Below, one piece after another: positions 33,297 to 45,430 of a stretch of DNA of 64,000 nucleotides (its first letter is position 1; each line of letters begins with the position of its first letter). The notes below the pieces were generated by a model. That model was not told the origin of the DNA. It ran no database searches and saw only the letters and a list, made by a program, of their open reading frames with translations. Source of the DNA: Clarireedia homoeocarpa. Taxonomy: Eukaryota > Ascomycota > Leotiomycetes > Helotiales > Rutstroemiaceae. Location of the stretch: contig LNKV01000036.1 in assembly GCA_001465935.1 (NCBI GenBank), positions 124,001 to 188,000 of the forward strand. The letters are read 5' to 3'. The position numbers and the translations under genes are program-made.

Positions 33297-34482
33297 ATGG
33301 CATCGTCATCGTCACGGTCGTCGTCATCGTCGACTACTTCGATAACACCCATTACAGATCAAAATGTTATATCGGCTTTCAATCGTGGGCCACTACTGAC
33401 GACCTACACGCCGCCCACTTCATGTGTTTCGACATACACCTTTGGGACGGTGATGTACTTTGGTCATAATGTGGAAAGCTATATCGATCCCGCATGTTAT
33501 CCTAGTAGCACGACGGAATACGGGAATGGTCAAGCTGCCTGGTATGTGTATTATTGTGAGTGTACACTTTCTTAAATGATGAAGGTGCTTTGCTCACATC
33601 GATATAGATAGTCCAGGAGTATGCCCCGAGGGGTATGCCACAGCGACGACCTTCACGAGTAGTTGGGGACGATCAAATACGCTTCTCGCAATCGGGAGCG
33701 ATACCACAGTAGCTCTTTGTTGTCCATCGTGAGTAGCAACTCAATTATATGACACCAAACCACTACATAACTAACACTTTCAACACAGAAAATTCAGCTA
33801 CGCCAGCGACGGTCATGCCTGCGTCTCAACTTTCTCATCCATCACCTCCAAACTCACTTACATCAACCCACAACTCAATGCCATCAACCAATGGGTCAGC
33901 ACCAGCGCCAGCCCCCCACTCATCACAACCGCCTCCGGCGATCCCTACCACATCTATGGTGACGGCATCCCCATCATGTGGCAAGAATCCGATCTGAAAG
34001 CCTTCGCCGAAGCGGCCACTGCAACACCATCTACTGCCACAACAATCAGCACGTCCCTGAGCGCCGGCCTCCCGGCCCAAACAGCGAGTACGACCGCGAG
34101 TACGAACACGACCACGACGCTCCCGAAACCGACTTCTGCGCCCACGCTCTCGACAGGCGCGAAGATCGCGATTGGTTTGGTAGTGCCAGGAATTGTGATC
34201 GCGGTGGTGGCAGCGGTGGCGATTTGGTTTATTCGGAAAAGGAAACGTGGGAGGAATGCAGCTTTGGAGTTGGGTGTAGATGGTGAACAGGGCTCTAGAA
34301 GCCAGATGATGATGATGATGGGGGAGCAGGGGAAGTTTGATCCAGATCGCAAAGGCGGTTTCGAGGGGAATGTAAGAAGCGAGTTGGTAGCGGAGCAGCC
34401 AGTGGTAGAGTTGTATGGCGCGAAGGGGACGGGGAATAAAAAGGAGATAGGGCGCGGGACGCCCATGGAATTGGCTGCTTAA
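33297..34482 (+). CDS. Fungal single-pass membrane protein with Cys-rich ectodomain
   Basis: Predicted 357-residue protein, exons 33297-33555, 33608-33728 and 33789-34482 (259, 121 and 694 bases). Introns are GTGAGTGTAC...GATATAG and GTGAGTAGCA...AACACAG. Residues 1-25 are Ser/Thr-rich (MASSSSRSSSSSTTS); no classical signal peptide. The ectodomain has repeated Cys motifs (PPTSCVSTYTFG, PACYPSS, PGVCPEGYATA, LCCPS, GHACVST) and Tyr/Thr-rich strands. A Thr/Ser-rich stalk follows, then one helix at about residues 251-275 (GAKIAIGLVVPGIVIAVVAAV) with a stop-transfer RKRKRGR and a cytosolic tail containing an MMMMM run. The layout resembles fungal wall-sensor-like proteins in Pezizomycotina with a CPxGY motif, but I cannot assign a named family. 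Confidence 0.78.
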
Positions 34483-35971
34483 AGAGGTTGTACGAGTGAG
34501 TGAAAATAATTTATTGAGGAAGAGATGAGGGGTCCAGGCGATGACGCTGCGGATGTGAATGAAAGAGATATGCTCGTCCTGAGCAGTTAAATTGGGAGCG
34601 GCATTATCTTCGTTTCCTTCAGCATTTTACTTCCAGGCACACATCATCAGCCCCCCGCAGACCCAACGACTTACAAACCCGACCCAATATACCACACCAT
34701 ACCCCGGCCTACGTCAAACCACCCGTAACACATTCGAAGCACCAACTGAGAAGAGAAAGACTTTGATTCGCCAGAGGTAGATGGGGAAGGAATAATTATT
34801 GTATATAGTTCTTCTTTATTACCTGTATATATGCATATCATATGTCAGTAATGTCAGAGTTAGACAGTTTCATGCAGACGTAATATTATTTGCTGTACTT
34901 GTTGAGTTGATTTGAGTTGATGTAGTGTGATGGGATAGAGAGAAATGAGGCGAAATGGGACCGGGCAGGGATAGCATGTGGTGGTAGGAGATAGAAGGAG
35001 ATAGGATGAGTTGAGGTGGTAGGGCACGGAACGAGATATGGTGTACAGGTTGTACTATGCTTGGGAGGTATCGCCTGTAGTGATTTCGGTCATGAAAAAC
35101 GGGGCTGCGAAAGCAGATATACAGCGATGAATATATATATATATATACATAATCAACTCCCCCGATTACTAGATGACGCTCAGCTGGCTCTCCGAGGGCC
35201 ACTGCTGTGGAGGCGGACAACCTTTTGCTTTCTTCTCTTTTAATGATATAATGATTCAGTGCGACATGGCTTTGCTGGTGACAAACGTATGCTTGGGGTG
35301 AGGGGCTGCTGCAATGTCTTCGTAAAAGCCCAAGGTCATTGTTGGAGGGGAGCTATCCGTATGTGTGCTTGTGTGTGTGCATTCTGGAACCAACCACGTG
35401 CACCTGCCAATCTGGCTGTCCCTGCCGTCTCCCTTTATCAACGACATACGAGACCAACTCTGGGGTGATCCCTCATGCTTATTGACATTGTGCAGTAGAA
35501 AGGCAGTTGCTGGGAAAGGTCTCCGTCCCTAACCTAGATAGAGTGCAGCAATGAAAAGAAGAAAAAAGGAATATCTCCGTCGTCAAGCGTATTACTTGCG
35601 TAAAATGGCAAAGCCATGATCACGACTTGGAAATAGGAAAGCGTTGCGTGTACACAAGGCTGAGCAGTGATTTAGGCCTGTGAGTTTCACCGTTCCGATG
35701 CTTAGCGCCCGCTATTGGTGAGGCGTTTCGAAGCGAAAGCCGATCATCTCCAAAGCAGTGACGATTTAATAGGGAATACTCATTGACACTTGACAGCAAA
35801 ATCATATCCAAGTTTGGAAGGTTTGATGTATGAACTCAATCTTTTGATGAGACATTCTTGCATGAAACCTTCCTCAACTGCTTCTTTCTGAATAACGCTC
35901 CGTATTGTCGCTATCATCAGCGCCTAACTTTACGGTCTTGGAAGTTTGATAGGCAGGGACTCAACTTCAAG
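34483..35971. other. Intergenic region, no gene seen
   Basis: 3' flank of the membrane-protein gene, an (AT)n run near 35130-35147, and the myosin-1 promoter. Confidence 0.5.
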
Positions 35972-38900
35972 ATGGTGAGTAACTGATTTCCAGTGATACA
36001 ACTTTTGCAGGAGGAAATCAACTAACTATTACCTCCTCTCCTTCTTGTAGGGTATCAGTCGTCGTCCGAAGGGGGATAAGAATGCCGCGAAGGCACAGGA
36101 TACGGCAGCGTCGGGTGGGAAACCAAATATCAAGAAGGCGCAATTCGATACAACAAAAAAGAAAGAAGTCGGGGTATCAGATCTTACCCTGATCAGCAAA
36201 GTTACCAACGAAGCGATCAACGAAAACTTGAAGAAGCGATTTGAAAATGGAGAGATTTATGTAAGTTCTCCTGCTCCGTGACCAGCAATAAGCAATTGCT
36301 GGTGCAGTGCTTGGAGCAGATAGTACTGACAGCCTATGCGCGTAGACATATATTGGACATGTGCTCGTGTCTGTCAACCCATTCCGAGACTGTAAGTTTT
36401 CAGAGTGTCATGGATTAAGTGATATCTAACATGTTGCAGTGGGAATCTATACAGAGGAGGTTTTGGATAGTTATAGGGGCAAGAATCGCCTGGAAGTCAG
36501 TAAATTCAAATCCACCTACAAACAGCGGAATATTTAATGTGTATTTCTAGATGCCACCGCACGTATTTGCTGTCGCCGAATCCGCCTACTACAATATGAA
36601 CGCCTACAAAGACAATCAATGTGTTATTATTTCAGGGGAGTCCGGAGCAGGAAAGACGGAGGCTGCAAAACGAATCATGCAGTACATTGCAAGTGTATCT
36701 GGAGGTAGCAATTCCTCGATTCAAGAAATTAAGGACATGGTACTTGCGACGAACCCGTTACTAGAATCTTTCGGCAATGCGAAAACATTGCGAAACAACA
36801 ACTCCTCACGATTCGGTAAATACCTCCAGCTACAATTTAATGCTCAAGGAGAGCCGGTGGGTGCCGACATTACGAATTATCTACTTGAGAAGACTCGAGT
36901 AGTTACCCAAATCAAGAATGAGCGGAATTTCCATATTTTCTACCAATTTACTAAAGGCGCATCGCAAACGTACCGAGAAAATTACGGAATACAGCAGCCA
37001 GCGCAATATGCATATACGAGTAAGGCGGAATGCTTTGATGTGGATGGAATCGACGACCTGGCAGAGTATCAGGATACACTGAACGCCATGAAGATCATCG
37101 GACTATCACAACCTGAGCAGGATGAGATCTTCCGTATGCTAGCTGCAATCTTATGGACAGGAAATATTCAATTCCAGGAAGATAAGGATGGATATGCCGC
37201 TGTAGCTGACCAGTCGGTGGTTGACTTCTTGGCATATCTACTGGATGTCGATCCTGACCATGTCGTTCAAGCCATTACTATCAGAATCTTAACCCCTCGA
37301 AATGGGGAAGTGATCGAATCGCCAGCAAACGTCCCTCAGGCTATGGCAACGAGAGATGCTTTAGCCAAGGCCATCTACAATAACCTGTTTGACTGGATTG
37401 TTGAGCGTGTGAACAAGTCGCTTACAGCCAGAAGCACTACATCAAACTCGATAGGCATCCTCGATATATATGGGTTTGAGATTTTTGAGAAGAACAGTTT
37501 CGAACAGTTGTGCATCAACTATGTCAATGAGAAACTGCAACAAATTTTCATTCAGCTTACGTTGAAAACAGAACAAGAGGAATATGCGCGCGAGCAGATT
37601 ACATGGACGCCCATTAAATACTTCGACAACAAGATTGTATGCGACCTTATTGAAGCTACTAGACCGCCTGGTATTTTCTCTGCTATGAAAGATGCGACGA
37701 AGACTGCTCATGCCGATCCTGCCGCTTGTGACCGTACCTTCATGCAGGCCATTGGTGGCATGTCAAATCCTCATCTTACGCCTAGACAAGGCAACTTTAT
37801 CATCAAGCATTATGCTGGTGACGTGAGCTACACTGTCGAAGGCATTACAGACAAGAATAAAGATCAACTTCTCAAAGGTCTCCTGAATTTATTTGGCCAG
37901 AGTAAGAACCGATTCATCCACACACTTTTCCCACATCAAGTCGACCAGGATAATCGCAAACAACCTCCCTCGGCTGGTGATAAGATCAAGGGATCTGCTA
38001 ACGACCTTGTCACAACCCTAATGAAAGCAACGCCATCTTATATACGTACAATCAAGCCCAACGAGAACAAATCTCCGACCGAGTACAACAATTCTAATGT
38101 TCTCCATCAAGTGAAGTATCTGGGTCTGCAAGAGAACGTCCGTATTCGCCGTGCGGGCTTCGCGTACCGTCAAACATTCGATAAGTTCGTTGAACGTTTC
38201 TATCTTCTTTCTCCCCAAACATCGTACGCCGGCGATTATACTTGGACTGGAGATGCTAAGTCTGGAGCAAAGCAAATCCTGAAAGACACTAGCATTCCAG
38301 CTGAAGAGTATCAGATGGGTGTGACCAAAGCCTTCATTAAGGCTCCGGAAACTCTGTTCGCATTAGAACATATGCGAGATAGATATTGGCACAACATGGC
38401 TATTCGAATTCAGCGTGTATGGAGAGCATTCTTGCGGATACGTATTGAGGCAGCCACTCGTATACAGAGGATGTTCCGAAAGAAGAGAGTTGGCAAAGAA
38501 TTCTTAGCGCTGCGTGAGAAGGGGCACGAAGTTCTCCAAGGACGCAAGGAAAGACGCAGATACAGTCTTCTTGGTTCAAGACGTTTTATGGGCGATTATC
38601 TGGGCATCGCGGCTGCAACAGGGCCTGGTTCACGTATCCGCACTGCTACCAACATGCCAGCAAATGAGGTGGTATTGTTTTCATGTCGCGGTGAGGTTCT
38701 AGAAACGAAGTTCGGTCGATCAAGTAAATTGAGTCCTCGCACCTTTGTTATGACTCGCGCGAAGTTCTACATAATCAGCCAGCAACTCGTTCAGAAACAA
38801 GTACAAATTGTTGTGGAAAAAGCTATTCCTTTAGGTGCAATCAAATTCATTGGCACGTCGACTTGTCGCGATGACTGGTTCTCCTTGGGTATCGGTTCTC

Positions 38901-39994
38901 CGCAAGAAGCGGATCCCTTGCTAACCTGTGTGTTTAAAACGGAGCTTTTCACCCACATGCAGATAGCTATGCCTGGCGGAGGATTCAATCTCAAGATAGC
39001 AGAATCAATTGAATATGCCAAAAAGCCCGGCAAAATGCAGTTTGTCAAGGTATTGAAGGATAGGGACGCAACCACGCCCCATCATCAAGATTTTTATAAA
39101 AGCGGTACTATACACACGACCCCTGGCGAGCCACCGAACTCACGGTCAAAACCAATGCCAAAAGCCAAGCCTGTTCCAGCCAAACCATTCACCAAAGGTC
39201 GTCTTATCAAGCCAGGAGGGCCAGGCGGACGGCCGTCAAAGGTTTCGGCGACACCTAGAAACACCAAGCCAGTTTCGAGCTCATTTGCACCTGGGGCTTC
39301 CGCTACACAGACTAGAAATGTACCTCCCAATCCCATTGCAGTCTCCGTTCCAACACACACAAGGAACCTATCGACACAGTCAACACAATCTGCTCGAGCA
39401 GTGCCACCACCACCTCCTCCTGCTCCTCCAGCTGCTCCTCCGGCCCCACGAGAACCTCAATATCGGGTACTTTACGACTTCGCCGGCCAAAGTGCAAACG
39501 AGTTCTCTCTGAAGAAGGACGAAATAGTGACTGTCGTTCAAAAAGAGACGAATGGTAGGTCTAGTTGCATGTTTAAGTAAAATCTAAATTACTAACGAAA
39601 GACAGGTTGGTGGCTCACCAAGAACTCTCGGGGACAAGGATGGGCTCCCACCGCCTACTTACAAGAGGAGGCTCCCCCGCCACCGCCTCCAGCCGCTTCC
39701 CGTCCTATGCCACCTCCACCGCCGCCAGGTGCACCAAAAGTAAATGGGAATGGTGCAACCATCCGTTCTAAGCCTCCAGCGCCGGCACCCCCAGCCAAAC
39801 GGCCCGTAGCTGGTCGCAAACCCGCTCCTCCGCCTGCACCTCGCGATTCTGGAATGAGCATGAATACCGCAGGCAGTGGCACCGATAGTGGTCGAAGCAC
39901 TCCAACCCCCAGTTTGGCTGGTGGCCTAGCGGAAGCGTTGCGGGCTAGGCAAAGTGCTATGCAAGGTCGAAAAGAAGATGAAGATGATTGGTAA
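35972..39994 (+). CDS. MYO1: Class I myosin, myosin-1
   Basis: Predicted 1235-residue actin motor. Exons: 35972-35974 (ATG alone), 36051-36260, 36346-36391, 36440-36495, 36551-39554 and 39606-39994, total 3708 bases in frame. Fungal myosin-1 drives cortical actin patch assembly and endocytosis. The P-loop GESGAGKT is at residues 134-141; switch motifs NNNSSRFGK and DIYGFEIFEKNSFEQLCINY follow. Two IQ motifs lie near RIQRVWRAFLRIR and TRIQRMFRKKR, then a TH1 tail, a Pro/Ala-rich TH2 segment (PPPPPPAPPAAPP), an SH3 domain (YRVLYDFAGQSANEFSL to WWLTKNSRGQGWAPTAYL) and a C-terminal Arp2/3-binding acidic tail (EDEDDW). The TEDS position, 16 residues before the D of DALAK, is Glu358 rather than Ser/Thr. 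The introns after the ATG and inside the N-terminal region make a reading frame search begin at 36551. Confidence 0.95.
35975..36050 (+). other. MYO1 intron 1, directly after the start codon
   Basis: ATG is followed at once by GTGAGTAAC; the acceptor is CTTGTAG. Joining gives MGISRRPKGDK, the standard fungal myosin-1 start. Confidence 0.85.
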
Positions 39995-40684
39995 ATGCAT
40001 GGGGTTGGGCTTTGAAACCGCGGATTTCTGGACCAATAGAGGATAGTTGATATGATAATGCTGAAGCGATAGACTTGCGGAATAAATCGTTTTTTTTTTT
40101 TTTTTTTGTTTTCTTCTCGTATTATGGCGATAGCATGCGGAACATTTAAATTAGGGGCTGGGACTGGTGGCATTTTCCTGCTTTCTGAACGGCATGGGTT
40201 GCGATCTATGAATGAATGCACTTGGGGGCGTGCTTCCTGCGAAGATAGAACAGCGAACACACGAATCCTTCGAGTTTTATATTTTGAAAGGTAGATAGAA
40301 AATGCTTTGTTGTATACAGTTCTGTTTACATAGGTTCGAGATTGATATCACATTTGATTCGTATCAAGCTTTCTATAAAAGACTCCATGCAATTGATAAC
40401 TTGAGTGAGTGAAGGAAGTGATCGGGAGACTTCCCGTCAATGAACCTCCACGCAGGTGATGCTATTGCTTGCATACGTGGAATCTACGACGATCATATAT
40501 GCTACCCTTTAGCGGTGAGTCTCAACTCCACTCGAGGAAAGAGAAAAACCATACCTTCCATAATATGCATGTGCAACCTGGAAATGCAAGTAGCGTAAAG
40601 TCGAAAAGGAAATACATGCATTTCTTGTCCCATAACAATCCAAACAGCCTTCCTTCCTTCCCTGATTACCCTCCCTTTCCAAAT
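39995..40684. other. Intergenic region, convergent 3' flanks
   Basis: 3' ends of MYO1 and the mS38 gene. A T-run lies near 40089-40107. No gene. Confidence 0.5.
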
Positions 40685-41801
40685 CTAATTACGATCTAAT
40701 CTCCGTCTCAAATTTCTTGTCCGTCGCATGAGCTTCTTGTACTTGTGTTTCTTCATCTTGAGTTTCCGCTGTCTCTTCACGCTGATGGCCCACATTTTCA
40801 AATCTTCAGCTCGTTGCTCCCGATACTCCTCGTACCGCTCTTGACGGATCCGCATGCGCTCAAGGAATGTTCGAGGGGGATCTTCGGCTACAAGGGGCGA
40901 GCTTTCTGCCGTATATGTTACTTCGCCGTTGGCGTGGGTAGATTCGTTGATAGTTAGGACGGCGCGATATGTGCGTTGTTGCGAGGCTTGTTGGGTTTCT
41001 TGAGCAGCTTCGGCGCTGGCTGCGAGGGCTTCCTGCGTGCTCATGGGAACAGGCGGAGGTGGTGGAGTAAATGGCGCATATTTGGGTACGGTGGTAGATT
41101 GCAGAAGTTCAGCGCCAGGGGTAGCGTCGAGATGTTGGATTTCGGTACCGGCGCGAAGCTCTTCGGTTGCGTCATTCCACTGGTCTTGGAGGTTGAGCTG
41201 CTTCAGGGATCCGGTTGCTGAATCGAGTGTTTGGAGGGTGTTGGATAGGGTCGAAATCACTTCCTGGGGTTTGTTCGATCGAGTCCGCGGTTTGAAGATG
41301 GCGGCGAAAGCCTCGTCTGTTATGGCTTTGGGGAAGTTCATTGTGAGAGATATTGGTCGATGAAGGGAAAAAAAGGCTGATGCGGCGATTTCTGCACGGC
41401 ATTGACTTAAAATACACGCTCTTAATACTAGAATCTTGATGGTACTCACGGCCGGGGGCAATATGACTTGTGCTGGGCACACTGGGAAGATTGTGCATGG
41501 CCTCATCTTTGCTTGCAGTGCTTCCCGATGAATCCTTCGCCTTTCTCCTTCCTGCTCTGGAAACCTTTTTCTCCCCATTGGGTCGTGTTTGCGAAGGGCT
41601 CGCGGGCACGGCCTGTCCTTCAGTTACGCCTTTTGAACCATTTGCTGGGCTTGAAGGTTTCGATGAAGATAATCGTCGTTGGTGGCAGTGGTAGGTGAGA
41701 ACATGTGAGGCAACCGCTCGGGGAGTGGCGTTAGAAATCAAAGAAATTATAGGTGCAGAGGGTGCTGTAAAAACAGCTCGTCGGACTGAGAAAGAGAACA
41801 T
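40685..41801 (-). CDS. Mitochondrial small ribosomal subunit protein mS38 (Cox24-like)
   Basis: Predicted 352-residue protein, exons 41801-41450 and 41391-40685 (352 and 707 bases). The N-terminus (MFSFSVRRAVFTAPSAPI) is a probable mitochondrial targeting helix. A Lys/Ser linker follows, then an IAASAFFSLHRPISLT block. The signature is the very basic C-terminus, SVKRQRKLKMKKHKYKKLMR and the following RTRNLRRRLDRN, characteristic of mS38 (DUF1713/AURKAIP1/Cox24), which wraps the decoding-site rRNA of the mitochondrial small subunit. In yeast loss impairs Cox1 translation. The intron (41392-41449) has GTGAGTACC and GTGCAG ends. Homology is sure from the tail; the middle is variable in the family. 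Confidence 0.88.
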
Positions 41802-42388
41802 GCTTTCTCTAAAGAGCGACGAGAAAGAATTTTGCAGACTGGAAAAGAGGTTTGGTTTGTCTCCGAAGTCTTATCTTAGTTCCTGTGTTGCGAAATCGCT
41901 TGAGCTGGCGCGCCGGAATGAATGAGCGCTTCACGTGAACATATTCCAGGAAGTTTTTCCGGCTTTCTCCTGATGACAAACATAATACGCTTATCCGCTC
42001 AAGAATTGGATCCTACCTTGAGAAGATCTACATTAATTGGAAGAAAGAACTATGAATCACATTAGTAAAACTGTAGCAATCTTTTTCACATATATAATTT
42101 CTCAGTCAGCTACACAATGATCGACGAGAATCCAGTCAAGAATAGAAAAGTGCCCGCAATCTCCGTTGGAAACAGCCCCTAGATCATGACGGGCACAGCA
42201 CATCAAAACAACCAAGCAAATGTACCATTCTCCTTCTCGCTATGTCAAGAGCTTCTCGCATTCACTACGAGAACATCACCAAGAGAACTGTGAGTGAATA
42301 TGATGTTGGCGGCACTTCCGGATAGCTTCAGAACTCGAATATCCTGCATCTCCTCGGTCTATAATTCTTTCTCCGGCTGTGCACGTCT
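41802..42388. other. Intergenic region, no gene seen
   Basis: mS38 promoter side, AT-rich, and 3' flank of the broken M48 gene. Confidence 0.5.
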
Positions 42389-43502
42389 TTATTTGATGGC
42401 TTTATTTCTCTCCGCAATCCAGTGTTCAAATTTCCTAATTATTTCCGGAAGCTATGATGTAGGTTAGAAATACGGGTCTCATGTAACAGGTCCCATAACA
42501 ACTCACGGGAGGGTGTATGCTCTTCGGCGAGCTCTCGTTTGCCATTTCTTTGGTCCCGTTCAATAAGCGTTTCCGCCCATTCAACACAACCCCAAGGGTT
42601 ATAACCTGCCTCCCAGACAATTGCCATTGCTCCCCTATCGGCTTCAACCTCGCATTCTCGTGAGTATTCATAGAATCGCAACAGCACCGAGTTTCTTGTT
42701 CTATTGAACGTAGTGCATATTTGTTGCACAAATTTAATCCTATACAGGTCTCGAAATTTCGGCAAGCGGGCTCTGAGGTGCATGACAACGTCTGTAGTAG
42801 TGTTCATGGCCTGGAGTAGGTTATATAGATCTACCTTGGTGGTACGGTGAAGCTCCAATGAATGCATCATCTCGTGAGCAATGCTGAAAGCTAGCGCAGG
42901 ATCACGATGAAGTGTTAAGGCTCCCTTGTCTATCATAATAAAAGCACCAGTACCACCTGGCTACTGTCAATTTTGTTATTCACTTGTATGGTTGGAGACA
43001 GTAAGAGCCTAACCTGGGTTTTCAATGGCCTCAACGCTCCAGTTCCGTTCTTCTGCCAAAGCCTTGTTCAGCTTTCGTACTATATCACGGGCCCTTGTTA
43101 CTTCTGGTCGGACTGGCTCCAGGAACTGGCGGCCACGGTACTCCGTGCTGGTGGCGGGAAGGGCTCAGAATCTCTGATATCAGTTGAAAGCCAAAAACGA
43201 CGCTTCTGAAGTCGTGCACTGTGGGTCCTTTGCATAATCCAAAAATAGGAGAAGCGAAGCAGAATCGTGATATACGACGTTCTATTTCTGTAAGAAACGA
43301 ATGCTAGTTTCAAGATCTGATATATACTGACAAGGAAAGAATTTCCTTGGAGACTTTCGTTCAGGTTTTTGATCAAAACTTCACTATGTTTTGTGGCTTC
43401 TTTCTTCTCCGGTATATATTTTCTGTTTTCCCAAGCTTGTATGTATACCTGACGTGTGGACGTTGACCTGGCTGATAACCTGGCTGATGATGACCTAGCC
43501 AT
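42389..43502 (-). pseudogene. M48-family metallopeptidase, frame-disrupted
   Basis: Zinc metallopeptidase of the Oma1-like M48 fold, apparently broken. The core is clear on the minus strand: GALTLHRDPALAFSIAHEMMHS carries HExxH (HEMMH) and ECEVEADRGAM holds the third zinc ligand Glu. A good intron (42957-43013, GTTAGG...GCCAG) joins VEAIENP to GGTGAF. Upstream, EYRGRQFLEPVRPEVTRARDIV is in another frame from the RTHSARLQKRRFWLSTD stretch, and the frame between contains TGA stops with no convincing intron. Downstream, RISNLHHSF ends in TAA, while one frame over continues LPEIIRKFEHWIAERNKAIK to a stop at 42389, the expected family tail. Two breaks suggest a pseudogene, though sequence errors or odd introns are possible. 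The likely start is the ATG at 43502. Confidence 0.6.
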
Positions 43503-43969
43503 GTAGCGTCGTGGATTCGTTTGAAATTTATACGCTTCGACAGGCCGCGTTGTGTTGACCGCACGACATAGTGGAACAGGGCCTCTCAGCAAATTCTGGA
43601 GTAGTTCGACATCATCCTTAGTACATAAGCATAAGCAGCAACGTTAAATTGTTGTTTCTCTTTGTTTGATTTTGCACTCTTTATTAACCTTAGCTGTCAT
43701 GGATTATAATAAAGCAAACGTGGCGCGCCTCAGTCATATTTAGCTTATCACATTGAACAACGCGGTCTTAGGAATAGCGACTGTATAGTGATTGGACAAT
43801 TCAACATCTAGTCTTGAACATTGACAGTACCAATGGTGGATAATGTGTATAATTGCCAGGACTATTCTGACTCTTGACTGCAATACAATAACGCCAGACC
43901 ATACTTTCCGACAATACTCGGGTAATCGTACAAAGGATAGTTACAGCACGCTCATCAATCAATCTCAGT
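43503..43969. promoter_or_regulatory. Shared upstream region of the divergent M48 and kinase-fold genes
   Basis: About 470 bases between divergent starts; no specific regulatory site can be named. Confidence 0.4.
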
Positions 43970-45430
43970 ATGAATGCTCCTTCGCCTCGCTCTGTGTCGC
44001 GTGCGTCTTCTCGCCGCAGCGTCTCACCCATGTATGTCCCTAGCGATGACGAGGACAACTCAGATGCGGATAGCATAGCCACCAACCCAGACTATTGGGA
44101 TGGTGCCTCTAGACGCGAACGTTTTTTTTATGATTTTTATGACTTCCACAGGTTGAGAATGATCAAACGACTATGTATTGAAATCGGGCTTGGGGCGCCA
44201 TCACATATGGAAATACTAGCTTCGACGGGTGAACATCATTGGTTTGTTATCAAATCTTCCGATTTCAAGAGACCCGAATACTTGCTGAAGGTCCCCCTGT
44301 ACGAAACTCCTTCGGGCCCTGAGGAGGAGGAACGAGAAATGATACTAAGCAGCAATAGGCAGCGCAAGCTAATAGACGAAGTTGGTGTTCTCCTCCATTT
44401 ACAACGATACAAGTTCTTACACTGCCCTGTGCCCGTTGCTTGGGATACATCAACTAACAATGCTATCAGAAATCCATATCTCCTCATGGAAAAGCTACCT
44501 GGACTGAAGTTACAAGATTTCTACTACCAGACACCTGCGGGAGAGAGACTGGAGATTGTGCAGGCTTTAGCAGAATACATGTCCAAACTGGAGAGGATCT
44601 CTTTTGACCGACCAGGTCGATTGCGTGCACGAGAATCTCAAACTTCTCCATGGAAGTCAAAATTTCTTCAACATTGTACTTTGCCAGTCGAGCTCGACAT
44701 CGACCCGTTTCCCATCGACTTCGATTCATTTCCTCAAGATCGGTACCAGTGGGACATACCCAGCAATATTCCACTGCTCAAAAAACAGCCTCTATACAGT
44801 TGGCTTATGCGCTTGATCGACGCTCGATTGCAGACGATGCACGAAGATTGGCGGCCCGACTTTATCCTGCTGCAGGATGTCTTGAAGAATGAGGTCAAGC
44901 GTGAAAATTTCACCCATGCCGACAATGAAAGTTATACCATTGCACATCCTCACCTAAATGCAGCAAAAATTTTTATGGACAAAGTCGATGGCAAATGGAA
45001 GGTCACTGGGGTTGCTGGCTGGGGCAAACCAAAGTCCGTACCGGCGGTACTGGCCCGAGATCCATGTAACTTTCTCATAAGCGATCGTTATGGGATTAGA
45101 TGGGATAATTGGGAAGACGGTTGTACATGGCAAGATCCTCGTAGGAACCAAATTTATGAAAGTCAGAGAAGGGTCGATAGTACAATCAAGCCACAGTTCG
45201 CTGACATGGAAGCAGTGATCAGACACCGATTCCGCAAGGAAATGGAGAAAAGAGTTCCTGGTTGGAATAATGATATTTTCCCTCGGGGCAGAGTGATCAG
45301 AATTATAGCTAAATTCGCCATGGGTGGGATCCAAAACCAGACTAGGGTGAACTATGATGCGGTACGAATCTTGATAGCAGACTGGAGGTCTCACTGTAGA
45401 GAAGTTTGGACATTTGAAAATGCCTTCTGA
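43970..45430 (+). CDS. Aminoglycoside phosphotransferase-like kinase fold, probably inactive
   Basis: Predicted 486-residue protein, one exon. The N-terminus is Ser/Arg rich with an acidic patch (SDDEDNSDADS). The kinase-fold N-lobe can be followed: a strand pair around EHHWFVIKSSDFKRPEYLLKVP, a helix with the pairing Glu (RKLIDEVGVLLHL), and the hinge PYLLMEKLPGLKL. Where active APH-type kinases have H-x-D-x4-N, this one reads AHPHLNAAKIF, so both Asp and Asn are replaced. Where the DFG-like Asp is expected (G-I-I-D-W) it reads TGVAGWGKP. All three catalytic residues are lost, making it a likely pseudokinase. A Ser/Glu-rich tail exists downstream in another frame to 45632. Large APH-like families are usual in Pezizomycotina. 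Confidence 0.75.
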   Translation: MNAPSPRSVSRASSRRSVSPMYVPSDDEDNSDADSIATNPDYWDGASRRERFFYDFYDFHRLRMIKRLCIEIGLGAPSHMEILASTGEHHWFVIKSSDFKRPEYLLKVPLYETPSGPEEEEREMILSSNRQRKLIDEVGVLLHLQRYKFLHCPVPVAWDTSTNNAIRNPYLLMEKLPGLKLQDFYYQTPAGERLEIVQALAEYMSKLERISFDRPGRLRARESQTSPWKSKFLQHCTLPVELDIDPFPIDFDSFPQDRYQWDIPSNIPLLKKQPLYSWLMRLIDARLQTMHEDWRPDFILLQDVLKNEVKRENFTHADNESYTIAHPHLNAAKIFMDKVDGKWKVTGVAGWGKPKSVPAVLARDPCNFLISDRYGIRWDNWEDGCTWQDPRRNQIYESQRRVDSTIKPQFADMEAVIRHRFRKEMEKRVPGWNNDIFPRGRVIRIIAKFAMGGIQNQTRVNYDAVRILIADWRSHCREVWTFENAF

